From NCBI GenBank assembly GCA_022482625.1, contig JAKVOU010000001.1:2156784-2220783 (forward strand): a stretch of 64,000 nucleotides of DNA, in the 5' to 3' direction. This DNA comes from Spirochaetia bacterium. Its GTDB lineage: Bacteria > Spirochaetota > Spirochaetia > Sphaerochaetales > Sphaerochaetaceae. This document shows positions 35,148 through 42,799 of the stretch, in pieces. The position numbers were made by a program, and so were the translations under genes. A model generated the notes under the pieces. It ran no database searches and was not told the origin of the DNA. It worked only from the letters and a program-made list of their open reading frames with translations. How positions within the stretch are numbered: position 1 is the first letter of the stretch; each line of letters opens with the position of its first letter.

Positions 35148-36035
35148 ATGGAAATTGTCAGGATGCAGATCCTTGGATTCTGCAAGGGTGTAGAAAGAGC
35201 TGCCCGTTTGACTGAACGTATACTGGAAAAAGCCAAGGGACTTGATTTGCCTGTCTATGCTCTTGGCTCTCTTGTGCATAATACGGTTTTCAATTCGTAT
35301 ATGGAAAAGAAAGGTTTGAGGATCATCGATGGCAGCGGAGACTTGGCTCCCGGGTTCCTTATCCTGCGTACCCATGGTGTCAGTGATCGACTGAAGCGGG
35401 AATATCTTGGCAGGGGGATGATTCTCTGTGATTCGACCTGCCCGGTGGTACTGCATGAACAGTCACTTGTCCGCCATGCGGCACCGGGGGAGTTTGTCTT
35501 GATCGTCGGGACAAAGAATCATCCTGAGGTCATGGCCCTGTACGGGGTTGCTGACAGGGACAATGACAAGATGATCATTTCCTCCCTTTCTGATTTGGAT
35601 CGGGTTCCGAAGGATGTCGCGTTGCTTGTGGTGATGCAGTCTACGGCTTCTCCTTCCTTGGCGAATCCGATTTTGGCAGAGTTGGAACGATGGAAACAGA
35701 AAGGCCGGCCTGTAAGAATAGGCAACAAGCAATGCCATTCGACTGAGTCGAGATTGCATGCCATTCAGGAACTTGCCGGGAAGGTTGATTGTGTCTTGGT
35801 AGTAGGGGATCGGCAAAGTGCCAATACCAATGGTTTGGTTGAAAAGGTGACGAATGCGGGGAAGTGTGCTAGACTTGTTTCGGATGCATCTGACTTGGAT
35901 GAACATTTGTTCGACATGGAAAGACTGGGGATAGCTTCCGGAGCATCCACACCTATGTTTGTCATTGATGAAATTATCGCAGCATTGAAAGGAGGAGTAG
36001 AAAAATGGAGAGGAAAATACCTATCCCAACAATAA
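35148..36035 (+). CDS. ispH: 4-hydroxy-3-methylbut-2-enyl diphosphate reductase
   Basis: 295 residues from ATG 35148, with GGGGG about 5 bases upstream; an earlier in-frame start at 35088 is not needed. Last step of the non-mevalonate pathway, giving IPP and DMAPP. The three [4Fe-4S] ligands can be placed: Cys in LGFCKGVERA, Cys in CDSTCPVV, and Cys in IGNKQCHSTESR. Substrate-site blocks GSLVHNTVFN, LRTHGV, VGTKNHPEVMA and the C-terminal SGASTP are present. The block around the third Cys is unlike the usual N-T-I-C. Its end overlaps the rex start by 31 bases. Confidence 0.92.
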   Translation: MEIVRMQILGFCKGVERAARLTERILEKAKGLDLPVYALGSLVHNTVFNSYMEKKGLRIIDGSGDLAPGFLILRTHGVSDRLKREYLGRGMILCDSTCPVVLHEQSLVRHAAPGEFVLIVGTKNHPEVMALYGVADRDNDKMIISSLSDLDRVPKDVALLVVMQSTASPSLANPILAELERWKQKGRPVRIGNKQCHSTESRLHAIQELAGKVDCVLVVGDRQSANTNGLVEKVTNAGKCARLVSDASDLDEHLFDMERLGIASGASTPMFVIDEIIAALKGGVEKWRGKYLSQQ

Positions 36036-36664
36036 AAAGGTACCCTTCATATCTTCGTAGACTTCAATCATACAAGGCGCAGGGCATGGTAAATATATCT
36101 GCGACCTTTTTAGCTACGGACTTGCAGCTGAATCCTATACAAGTCAGGAAAGATATTGCTCTGACTGGCATTGAAGGTAAACCCAAGATAGGTTTTTCCG
36201 TCAATGCCCTGATTATTTCCTTGACCAATGCATTGGGCTGGAACAATACATCAGATGCCATTTTGATCGGAGCTGGTAATCTGGGCAAGGCCTTGCTTGG
36301 GTATGAAGGTTTTTCATCATATGGACTCAGAATCGTGGGGGCTTTTGACAAGGATCCACAGAAGATAGGTACGGAAGCTTCCGGGCTTGTAATCAGGCCT
36401 CTTGAAGAACTTGAGGCCTATGTGATTGACAACAGAATCAATATTGCAATCATTGCCGTACCTGCGCGGCAGGCCCAGACCGTAGCAACACTCTTGGTCA
36501 AATGTGGGGTCATTGCATTATGGAACTTCGCTCCCGTACACTTGCAGCTTCCTGATGGCATTGTCGTCCAACGGACGGACTTGGCTTCTCATTTTGCGGC
36601 TTTGTCAGAAAAGATGCGGAGGGCGTTGGATGAAAAAGAAGTTGGAGTTCGCAAAAGGTGGTAA
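36005..36664 (+). CDS. rex: redox-sensing transcriptional repressor Rex
   Basis: 219 residues. Represses fermentation and hydrogenase genes when NADH/NAD+ is low and leaves DNA when NADH binds. N-terminal winged helix (IKRYPSYLRRLQSYKAQGMVNISA, LNPIQVRKDIALTG) and a Rossmann domain with AILIGAGNLGKALLGY; the C-terminal domain-swapping helix (LASHFAALSEKMRRAL) is present. The ribosome site GGAGGAG is at 35994-36000, inside ispH. The hydrogenase cluster begins 185 bases downstream, a natural target, although no perfect Rex palindrome was found there. Confidence 0.95.
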   Translation: MERKIPIPTIKRYPSYLRRLQSYKAQGMVNISATFLATDLQLNPIQVRKDIALTGIEGKPKIGFSVNALIISLTNALGWNNTSDAILIGAGNLGKALLGYEGFSSYGLRIVGAFDKDPQKIGTEASGLVIRPLEELEAYVIDNRINIAIIAVPARQAQTVATLLVKCGVIALWNFAPVHLQLPDGIVVQRTDLASHFAALSEKMRRALDEKEVGVRKRW

Positions 36665-36801
36665 TATGTTTCATTTGTTGTTTATAATGTGATTAGTACC
36701 ATATTATTATATAAATTATTCATATTAATTTATCATTTCTACTGTTTTAATATATTTTAATGACATTTTGTTTGTGTATAAGTGATATGCTGTTGTATTA
36801 G

Positions 36802-36830
36802 TTGACTTTGGTAAGCCAGCGTGTTATCCT
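36802..36830 (+). promoter_or_regulatory. promoter of the sensory hydrogenase operon
   Basis: TTGACT (36802-36807), 17-base spacer, TATCCT (36825-36830), 20 bases before the first start codon. The 185-base gap after rex is otherwise very A+T rich with no further gene. Confidence 0.65.
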
Positions 36831-36849
36831 TGTTGCAGGAGAAGAAAAC

Positions 36850-37113
36850 ATGGATAAGGTACACGTGGATCTGTGTATGGGAAGTTCCTGTTTCGCAAGG
36901 GGCAATTCCCAAGCCTTGGCAAATCTTGAATCCTATATCAAGGAAAATCATCTGGAGGACAAGGTAGAACTTGTAGGACACCTTTGCATGAACGCCTGTA
37001 GCAGCGGACCGAACGTCAGGATTGACGGTATGAATTACTGTGGACTTAATCCCGATTGTGTTGTTGATCTTGTTGCCCAGGCCCTTGAAAAACACAAGGA
37101 AGACCAATCATGA
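36850..37113 (+). CDS. thioredoxin-like [2Fe-2S] ferredoxin (NuoE-type)
   Basis: 87 residues from ATG 36850, preceded by AGGAGAAG. Four cluster cysteines in the NuoE pattern: CMGSSC near residues 9-14 and LCMNACSSGP near 46-55, with a further Cys near the C-terminus. Such small proteins pass electrons between NAD(P)H-linked or hydrogenase partners. It overlaps the following hydrogenase gene by 4 bases, so it very likely serves that enzyme. Confidence 0.88.
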   Translation: MDKVHVDLCMGSSCFARGNSQALANLESYIKENHLEDKVELVGHLCMNACSSGPNVRIDGMNYCGLNPDCVVDLVAQALEKHKEDQS

Positions 37114-38930
37114 TATATCCTATCTATACTGAACTTACTGAATGTAGGGATTGCTACAAATGTGTCAGGGCTTGCCCTGTGAAAGCTATCCAGGTAAAGG
37201 ATGGCAGTGCCGTAGTCGTCCATGAACGATGCATCTATTGCGGTACCTGCGTGGGGGTTTGTCCTGCCCATGCGAAGAAAATACGAGATGATCTTCCTCG
37301 AGTACAATTGTTTCTGGAAAAGAATGAAAATATATTCTGTTCTCTTGCTCCTTCCTATGTTTCTGAGTTTGAAGGTCTGGATGAAGCCTTGCTCATAGGT
37401 CTCAAGAGGCTTGGCTTTGCCCATATCAGCGAGACTGCCATCGGAGCAACATTGGTAAGTGCCTGCGTGGACAAGGTTGCCCGGAATACAGCCGGCGGAA
37501 CGTGCAATTGGATTTCGACAGCATGCCCATCCGTGGTCAAGATGGTCAAGAAATACTATCCGGGACTTGCAGGTCAGCTTGCACCGATACCCTCTCCACT
37601 GCAGATGCACAGTGCATTCCTGCGGAAGATATACGGGAAGGACATCGGTATTGTCTTCGTGGGACCTTGCATTGCCAAGAAAGGTGAAGCAGATGAACAT
37701 CCGGGATATCCGGATTTTGCCTTGACTTTCGAAGAGCTTCGCAGATGGCTGAACCAAAAGGGAATCGACCTTCCTGCCTTGCAGCGGCTGGTTGACACAG
37801 GACAGGCTTTTGTTCCGCCTTTTGAACCTGCTGCGGCAGCAGAAACCACTTCATATCCGGTGGAAGGCGGTATGCTTGCAAGTCTTGATTGGAGCAGTGA
37901 TCCATTTCAGTCCAAGGCTGTTGCCCTGAGTGGGGCGAAACAGATAGTATCGGCATTGGCCGGATTGCAGGACAAGGCTTCTTCTGAATTCCTGGAACTG
38001 CTTGCTTGTGATGGTGGATGCATCAATGGGCCGGGTACCAGGGAATTTCATGGGGTTGCTGAAAAGAAAAAGATAACCTCGCACCATACCCAGCAGAGAC
38101 TAGTCAGAAAGAACGATCTTTTTAAAATTCCTGAAGATTTTATTGACTATGCGCTGGAAAAGGGATATGGCATACTTGAAAAGGCGGAATTGCCTCTGGC
38201 TTCAGAGAAACCTTTTGTCAGGAATGCCCATAGTGAGGAAGAAATACTGCAGGCTCTGCATGCGTTGGGTAAATTCAATGAAAGTGACCAACTCAACTGC
38301 GGGGGATGTGGATACAATACATGCCGTGATATGGCGTGTGCCTATCTGGATGGCATGGCCGAACCGGAGATGTGCGTGACGAAGATGCGTAAAGAGGCTC
38401 AGAATAAGATTGATGTCTTGCTGAGAACGATTCCCATGGGCGTCGTAATGGTGGATGACCAGCTTCGCATCGTCGACTGCAACAGTGGCTTCCTGCATCT
38501 TTTTGGGGATATCGACTATGATATCGACGGTGAGATCATTGATTTGATCGGAGGATTGCCTGTTGAACGTTTTGTCAGCTTTACCGACAAGTTCCGGCAG
38601 CAGTTTGATACCAAGCGTGGACATCAGTTCATGCTCCGACATAAGGACAAATTCCTGCGTGTAACGTTCTTCAGCGTTGAGAATCATCATCTTGTCGGAG
38701 CGCTTTTCGAGGATATAACCAGTCCGACTGTCAGGAGGGAAACAGTGGTAAAGAAGGCTGAAGTCGTCATACAGAAAAGTCTTGAGACTGTGCAGCAGAT
38801 TGCTTCCTTGTTGGGTGAGAACGCAGCAGATACTGAGATTACACTTAATTCCTTGATTGAGGCATTTCAGGTCCCTGATGCAGAACATGAGGATGGCTTT
38901 ACTTCAGACACCTTGGAGGATGTGCCATGA
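37110..38930 (+). CDS. sensory-type [FeFe] hydrogenase with PAS domain (group C, HydS-like)
   Basis: 606 residues. Order: two [4Fe-4S] ferredoxin motifs (CRDCYKCVRACP, CIYCGTCVGVCP, residues 11-55), the H-cluster domain, a further four-Cys Fe-S domain (CGGCGYNTC...C near 397-425), and a PAS domain (LLRTIPMGVVMVDDQLRIVDCNSGF). H-cluster motifs are STACPS (about 137), VGPCIAKKGE (about 184) and CDGGCINGPG (about 300). The first normally reads Thr-Ser-Cys-Cys-Pro; the proton-relay Cys is Ala here, as reported for the sensory HydS of Thermotoga, which is slow. With the PAS domain and the phosphatase encoded next to it, an H2-sensing role is inferred. Overlaps both neighbours by 4 bases. Confidence 0.88.
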   Translation: MIYPIYTELTECRDCYKCVRACPVKAIQVKDGSAVVVHERCIYCGTCVGVCPAHAKKIRDDLPRVQLFLEKNENIFCSLAPSYVSEFEGLDEALLIGLKRLGFAHISETAIGATLVSACVDKVARNTAGGTCNWISTACPSVVKMVKKYYPGLAGQLAPIPSPLQMHSAFLRKIYGKDIGIVFVGPCIAKKGEADEHPGYPDFALTFEELRRWLNQKGIDLPALQRLVDTGQAFVPPFEPAAAAETTSYPVEGGMLASLDWSSDPFQSKAVALSGAKQIVSALAGLQDKASSEFLELLACDGGCINGPGTREFHGVAEKKKITSHHTQQRLVRKNDLFKIPEDFIDYALEKGYGILEKAELPLASEKPFVRNAHSEEEILQALHALGKFNESDQLNCGGCGYNTCRDMACAYLDGMAEPEMCVTKMRKEAQNKIDVLLRTIPMGVVMVDDQLRIVDCNSGFLHLFGDIDYDIDGEIIDLIGGLPVERFVSFTDKFRQQFDTKRGHQFMLRHKDKFLRVTFFSVENHHLVGALFEDITSPTVRRETVVKKAEVVIQKSLETVQQIASLLGENAADTEITLNSLIEAFQVPDAEHEDGFTSDTLEDVP

Positions 38931-40123
38931 ATGATGTCTTTATCGATGTCGATTACTCACAGGTCTACAAGCATGGGCAGCAGATAGGAGGTGATGTATT
39001 CCTGCTTAGTCGGAATCCTGAAAGGAATCAGATTGTCGCTATTCTCAGTGATGGACTAGGAAGTGGAGTAAAAGCCAATGTGCTTGCTTCGTTGACTGCC
39101 CATATGGCACATAAACTGAGTTTTTCTCCGATGGACCTTACTCATTCGGCAAGAATAATCATGGATACGCTTCCTGTCTGCAAGGAAAGGAAAATAAGCT
39201 ATTCGACTTTTTCCATAGCGGATATCCGCTATACGATGGGGAACCATGACATTGATGTGAATTTCATAGAGTATGATAATCCTGAAGCACTGATTTTTCG
39301 AGGAATAGAAAACATCGATTGGAAAGGCAGGACCATTGATCTGCAGCGGGAAGGAGCTTTCAAGAAGGAACTGCTCCATACGATCAGTCTTAAATTGTCC
39401 ATCGGTGATCGTCTGGTCATGTTCAGCGATGGGGTAACACAGGCAGGCCTTGGCCTTTCGTTACCACTTGGTTGGAGGCACTCCGGAGTGACAAAATTCG
39501 TCCAGGATGCCATTCTTGCAAATCCGATGATAAGTAGCCGGAAACTTACTTCTGCAGTTGTCAATAAAGCTTTGGGATTGGATGGCCTTGCTTCGCGGGA
39601 TGATATTACCTGTGCCTGTATCTATGTCAGGAGACCGAGAAGAACCCTTATTGTCACAGGGCCGCCGTTTGAAAAGAAAAGCGATGTGATTCTAGGTGAA
39701 AAGATCAGGGCTTTCGAAGGTCGGAAAATTGTTTCAGGTGGTACGACAGCTTTGATTGTAAGCCGTTTGTTTGACAAGCAGCTTAAAGTCGATCTTTCCT
39801 GTTGGTCACCTGATGTTCCTCCGATTTCGTATATGGATGGGATTGATTTGGTTACTGAGGGAATGTTGACGCTTTCCAAGGTTGCAAAGGTCCTCGAAGA
39901 AAAGATTCCTGTCTATACGTTGCCGGATAATGCAGTCAAAAAGTTTATGGAGATACTGATGGATAGTGACCAGGTCCATTTTATTGTCGGTACAAAGATC
40001 AATGAAGCACACCAAGATCCGAATATTCCTGTGGAAATTGGTATCAGACGTACTATAATAGGAAGACTCCGCAAGGCTCTTGAGGTAAACTATCTCAAGG
40101 AAACCAGTCAGGAGTATCTATAA
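38927..40123 (+). CDS. SpoIIE-type PP2C serine phosphatase
   Basis: 398 residues. The N-terminal half is a PP2C-like phosphatase of the SpoIIE branch: GGDVFLLS with a metal-binding Asp, VAILSDGLGSGVKANVLA, RLVMFSDGVTQAG, and SRDDITCACIYVR at its end. The C-terminal 170 residues (from about 225) form a second conserved region of unknown role common to phosphatases encoded with sensory hydrogenases. The start overlaps the hydrogenase gene (ATGA). It probably carries the hydrogen or redox signal to an anti-sigma-type partner, but no partner is encoded nearby. Confidence 0.85.
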   Translation: MNDVFIDVDYSQVYKHGQQIGGDVFLLSRNPERNQIVAILSDGLGSGVKANVLASLTAHMAHKLSFSPMDLTHSARIIMDTLPVCKERKISYSTFSIADIRYTMGNHDIDVNFIEYDNPEALIFRGIENIDWKGRTIDLQREGAFKKELLHTISLKLSIGDRLVMFSDGVTQAGLGLSLPLGWRHSGVTKFVQDAILANPMISSRKLTSAVVNKALGLDGLASRDDITCACIYVRRPRRTLIVTGPPFEKKSDVILGEKIRAFEGRKIVSGGTTALIVSRLFDKQLKVDLSCWSPDVPPISYMDGIDLVTEGMLTLSKVAKVLEEKIPVYTLPDNAVKKFMEILMDSDQVHFIVGTKINEAHQDPNIPVEIGIRRTIIGRLRKALEVNYLKETSQEYL

Positions 40124-40236
40124 GACGAGTGGGTGATTGATGTGTGCACAAGGGGTTCGGAGAATCCCAGAACGAATATATAGGGAGGAAAGCAATTTCT
40201 CTTCGGTTACTACCGGGAGTCCTTTGCTGACGGTCT

Positions 40237-40515
40237 ATGAAGAAAAAAGAGAAAGTCAAAGTCAATATTTGCGTCGGGACATCTTGTTTTGTCCAGGGCG
40301 GGGCGGATTTGCTTCTGTACAATGATTTTTTGGATCCCGCTTTGCTTGACAGGTGTGAAATTGCGGGCTGTTCCTGCTTTGAGGCGTGCAAGAAGCTGGA
40401 AGCTGCTTCAGGCAAGGAAAGTAAACCTCCGTTTGTTTCTATCAACGGCGTACTTCATGGCAGTGTTGATCCGAATACGCTGGCAGCCCTGATAGCGGAG
40501 GCTGTCAATGCTTGA
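40237..40515 (+). CDS. second thioredoxin-like [2Fe-2S] ferredoxin
   Basis: 92 residues, related to the protein at 36850-37113. Cluster cysteines are in CVGTSC (residues 11-16) and GCSCFEAC (about 47-54); the insert KLEAASGKESK separates them from the C-terminal strand. No strong ribosome site precedes the ATG. It overlaps the group-B hydrogenase gene by 8 bases and probably hands electrons to or from that enzyme. Confidence 0.82.
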   Translation: MKKKEKVKVNICVGTSCFVQGGADLLLYNDFLDPALLDRCEIAGCSCFEACKKLEAASGKESKPPFVSINGVLHGSVDPNTLAALIAEAVNA

Positions 40516-41968
40516 ACTCAACAACCAATATAATTTGGTAAAGCGACGAGTTCATACTGAAGTCGTAAAAGAATTCTTGGAAGGTAGGCTTGAAGCTGAT
40601 GTTGATAAGATTCCTTTCAGGATCATTCCGAAGGATGCAGTACCCAGCAGATGCTGTATCTATAAAGAAAGGGCAATGGTCCGTTATAGGATCATGGCAC
40701 TTCTCGGTGTCAATATCGAACAGGATGATGATGAACTGAAACCACTCTCAGCCTATGTCCATGAAGCATTGGAGAAAGATGCCGCGCCAGTTCCTGTGCT
40801 CACGACTATCGCAACTGCCTGCAGTGCCTGTCCCCGAGACCAGTTCAAGGTAAGTGATGCCTGTAGAGGTTGCTTTGCCCGACCTTGTCTTGCAAATTGT
40901 CCTAGGGATGCCATCGTGTTCAAGAACGGACAAGCCTGCATAGACCAGGACCGTTGTGTCCGTTGCGGCAAGTGCATGGAGGTCTGTCCTTTTCATAGTA
41001 TCATTCATATCCCGGTACCTTGCGAAGGCGCTTGTCCCGTCAATGCCATACGTAAGAATGAAAAGGGATTTGTTGAGATTGACTATACGAAATGCATCAG
41101 TTGCGGCAATTGTGCCAGGTCCTGTCCTTTTGGAGCAATTGTCGAGAGAAGCGGGCTTTTCCCTGTGCTGAAAATGCTGAATGATCCTGAGATGAAGACC
41201 GTGGCAATGATTGCACCTGCCATAGACGGACAGTTTCCCGGTACGCTCGGCCAGATCAAGGCTGCGCTTCTGGAAGCGGGCTTTGATGAAGTGGCTGAGG
41301 TCAGTGAGGGAGCAGAGACAACTTCTGTCCATGAGGCAAAGGAAGTTGTCAAACGTCTTGAAGAAGGTGAACCCTTCATGACTACAAGTTGTTGCCCGGC
41401 CTACATGGAGTTGGTGGCACGTCATCAGCCATACTTGAAGACGAAATGCAGTGATGCACAGTCCCCTATGGCTTATACTGCTGATATCTGCAGACAGCGT
41501 TATCCTGGCTACAAGACAATATTCATCGGTCCTTGCCTTGCCAAGCGCATTGAAGCAGTCCGGCTCGGTACTGTGGATGGGGTCATCACATTCAGTGAAC
41601 TTGCTGCCTTGTTCATTGCCAAGGATATCGATGTCAGGGAAATGGAAGAAGCTGATATGGGCAAAGTGGAAGAATTCCAGGATTGTCGGAATTTTGCACT
41701 TACCAGCGGAGTTGCCGGCTGTGTCGTTTCCCGAGTCAAGGATCAGAGGGAAGTCAGGACCATGTGTATCAATGGATTGGACAAGAAAACTGTCAAGATG
41801 ATGGGAGTCTGGGAACAGAGGCCTCCGGTGGCAGACCTCGTTGAGGTCATGACCTGTGAAGGCGGATGTATCAATGGACCTGGCTGCATCGTGAAGCCTG
41901 CACTTGCGATGAGACTTCGGAACGGACGTGCGGTTACCCCTGTCAAATCTGCCAGGACCCGACCGTGA
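40508..41968 (+). CDS. [FeFe] hydrogenase, group-B type
   Basis: 486 residues. Makes or oxidises H2. The N-terminal 110 residues lack clusters. Then come Cys-rich segments (CSACPRDQF, CRGCFARPCLANCP) and two ferredoxin motifs (CVRCGKCMEVCP, CISCGNCARSCP). The H-cluster motifs are complete: TTSCCPAYMELV with the proton-relay Cys, IGPCLAKRIEA, and TCEGGCINGPG. Unlike the upstream PAS protein it should be catalytically competent. Maturation genes hydE/F/G are not in the window. It is co-transcribed with the [2Fe-2S] protein and fRMsr. Confidence 0.9.
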   Translation: MLELNNQYNLVKRRVHTEVVKEFLEGRLEADVDKIPFRIIPKDAVPSRCCIYKERAMVRYRIMALLGVNIEQDDDELKPLSAYVHEALEKDAAPVPVLTTIATACSACPRDQFKVSDACRGCFARPCLANCPRDAIVFKNGQACIDQDRCVRCGKCMEVCPFHSIIHIPVPCEGACPVNAIRKNEKGFVEIDYTKCISCGNCARSCPFGAIVERSGLFPVLKMLNDPEMKTVAMIAPAIDGQFPGTLGQIKAALLEAGFDEVAEVSEGAETTSVHEAKEVVKRLEEGEPFMTTSCCPAYMELVARHQPYLKTKCSDAQSPMAYTADICRQRYPGYKTIFIGPCLAKRIEAVRLGTVDGVITFSELAALFIAKDIDVREMEEADMGKVEEFQDCRNFALTSGVAGCVVSRVKDQREVRTMCINGLDKKTVKMMGVWEQRPPVADLVEVMTCEGGCINGPGCIVKPALAMRLRNGRAVTPVKSARTRP

Positions 41969-42441
41969 ATTCCATTGTTTCCCAACTTGAGGCCCTGCTG
42001 GATCCTTGGAATGCCCAGTTGCCTGTGCGGTATGCCGGTCTTTCCAATGCCATTCCGGTTCTCAGACAGTTGCTTGGAGCCGTACGGGGGCTGAATTGGG
42101 TGGGGTTCTATGTCGTCGATAGCTCTTCGCTTTTGCTTGGCCCTTTTTTCGGAAACGTTGCCTGTGTTCGTATTTCTTACGGCGCAGGTGTCTGTGGTAA
42201 GGCTTGGAAGGAAAAGAAAAGCATCCTGGTCCCTGATGTGCGATTGTTTTCCGGTCATATTGCCTGTGATGCCAATTCCCGAAGTGAATTGGTCGTGCCG
42301 ATAGTGAGCAGAGGGCAAGTAGTCGCTTTGATTGATGCGGATTCAGTGGTAACAGAAGCTTTTTCCCTTGAGGATGCCCAGGTCGTGGAGCAGGCGGCTG
42401 CCGTTATTGCAGAACGTCTGTTTTATGTGTCGGCTACTTGA
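41965..42441 (+). CDS. free methionine-(R)-sulfoxide reductase (GAF domain)
   Basis: 158 residues from GTG 41965, which overlaps the hydrogenase stop (GTGA); an upstream in-frame ATG at 41866 would overlap the hydrogenase by 100 bases and is rejected. A single GAF domain (LRQLLGAVRGLNWVGFYVV) with the three cysteines of the fRMsr family: VACVRISYGAGVCGKAW and SGHIACDANSRSELVVP. It repairs oxidised free methionine using thioredoxin. In an anaerobe, pairing with an oxygen-sensitive hydrogenase makes sense as oxidative protection. Confidence 0.92.
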   Translation: MNSIVSQLEALLDPWNAQLPVRYAGLSNAIPVLRQLLGAVRGLNWVGFYVVDSSSLLLGPFFGNVACVRISYGAGVCGKAWKEKKSILVPDVRLFSGHIACDANSRSELVVPIVSRGQVVALIDADSVVTEAFSLEDAQVVEQAAAVIAERLFYVSAT

Positions 42442-42495
42442 CGAGTAACTTATTTTGTAGCATCCTGTTGTTACTCCCTGATAAGGAGCTGGGCG

Positions 42496-42768
42496 TTGAC
42501 GAAGACGAGTAACAGATACAGATGGCCTGAGAGAGGGAACCCTTGGCTGGAAGGTTTCTGCCGATCTTTCTGTGAAAACCACTTCTGAGCTGTACCGTGA
42601 AAGGTCCGTACCTAGTAATTGTACCGTATTTCCTGCGTGAAGGGGAAAAATTGAGCGTCTTTCCTTAGGGGAAGGAAGCAAGGTGGAACCGCGGAGTCCT
42701 TATGCCTTCGTCCTTGCACTGATGAATGTCATCATGTGCGAGAATGATGACATAAGGATTTTTTTTGC
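42496..42768 (+). promoter_or_regulatory. T-box riboswitch controlling thrS
   Basis: The T-box core AAGGTGGAACCGCGG is at 42680-42694. Upstream, stem I shows the GAGAGAGGGAAC and GGCTGGAAGG segments (42530-42555). A specifier-like ACC (Thr codon) at 42578-42580 follows GTGAAA and precedes A, the usual arrangement. Downstream is the terminator: TCCTTATG (42697-42704) with CATAAGGA (42751-42758), an inner 9-bp stem TGTCATCAT/ATGATGACA, and eight T. Uncharged tRNA-Thr would pair with ACC and with the T-box bulge and allow read-through into thrS. Confidence 0.92.
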
Positions 42769-42799
42769 AATCCGCCGTTGGTGGAGAGGAGTTTTTGAT

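Noticed and set aside
36665-36850. Rex operator before the hydrogenase operon
   Set aside because: TTGT-rich stretches occur, but no convincing TTGTGA-N6-TCACAA-like palindrome could be found by eye.
40137-40325. 62-codon frame between the phosphatase and the [2Fe-2S] gene
   Set aside because: It runs into the start of the [2Fe-2S] gene in another frame and resembles no known protein.
42683-42799. N-terminal extension of ThrS
   Set aside because: The open frame there is the T-box and terminator of the leader; the encoded residues do not resemble a TGS domain.
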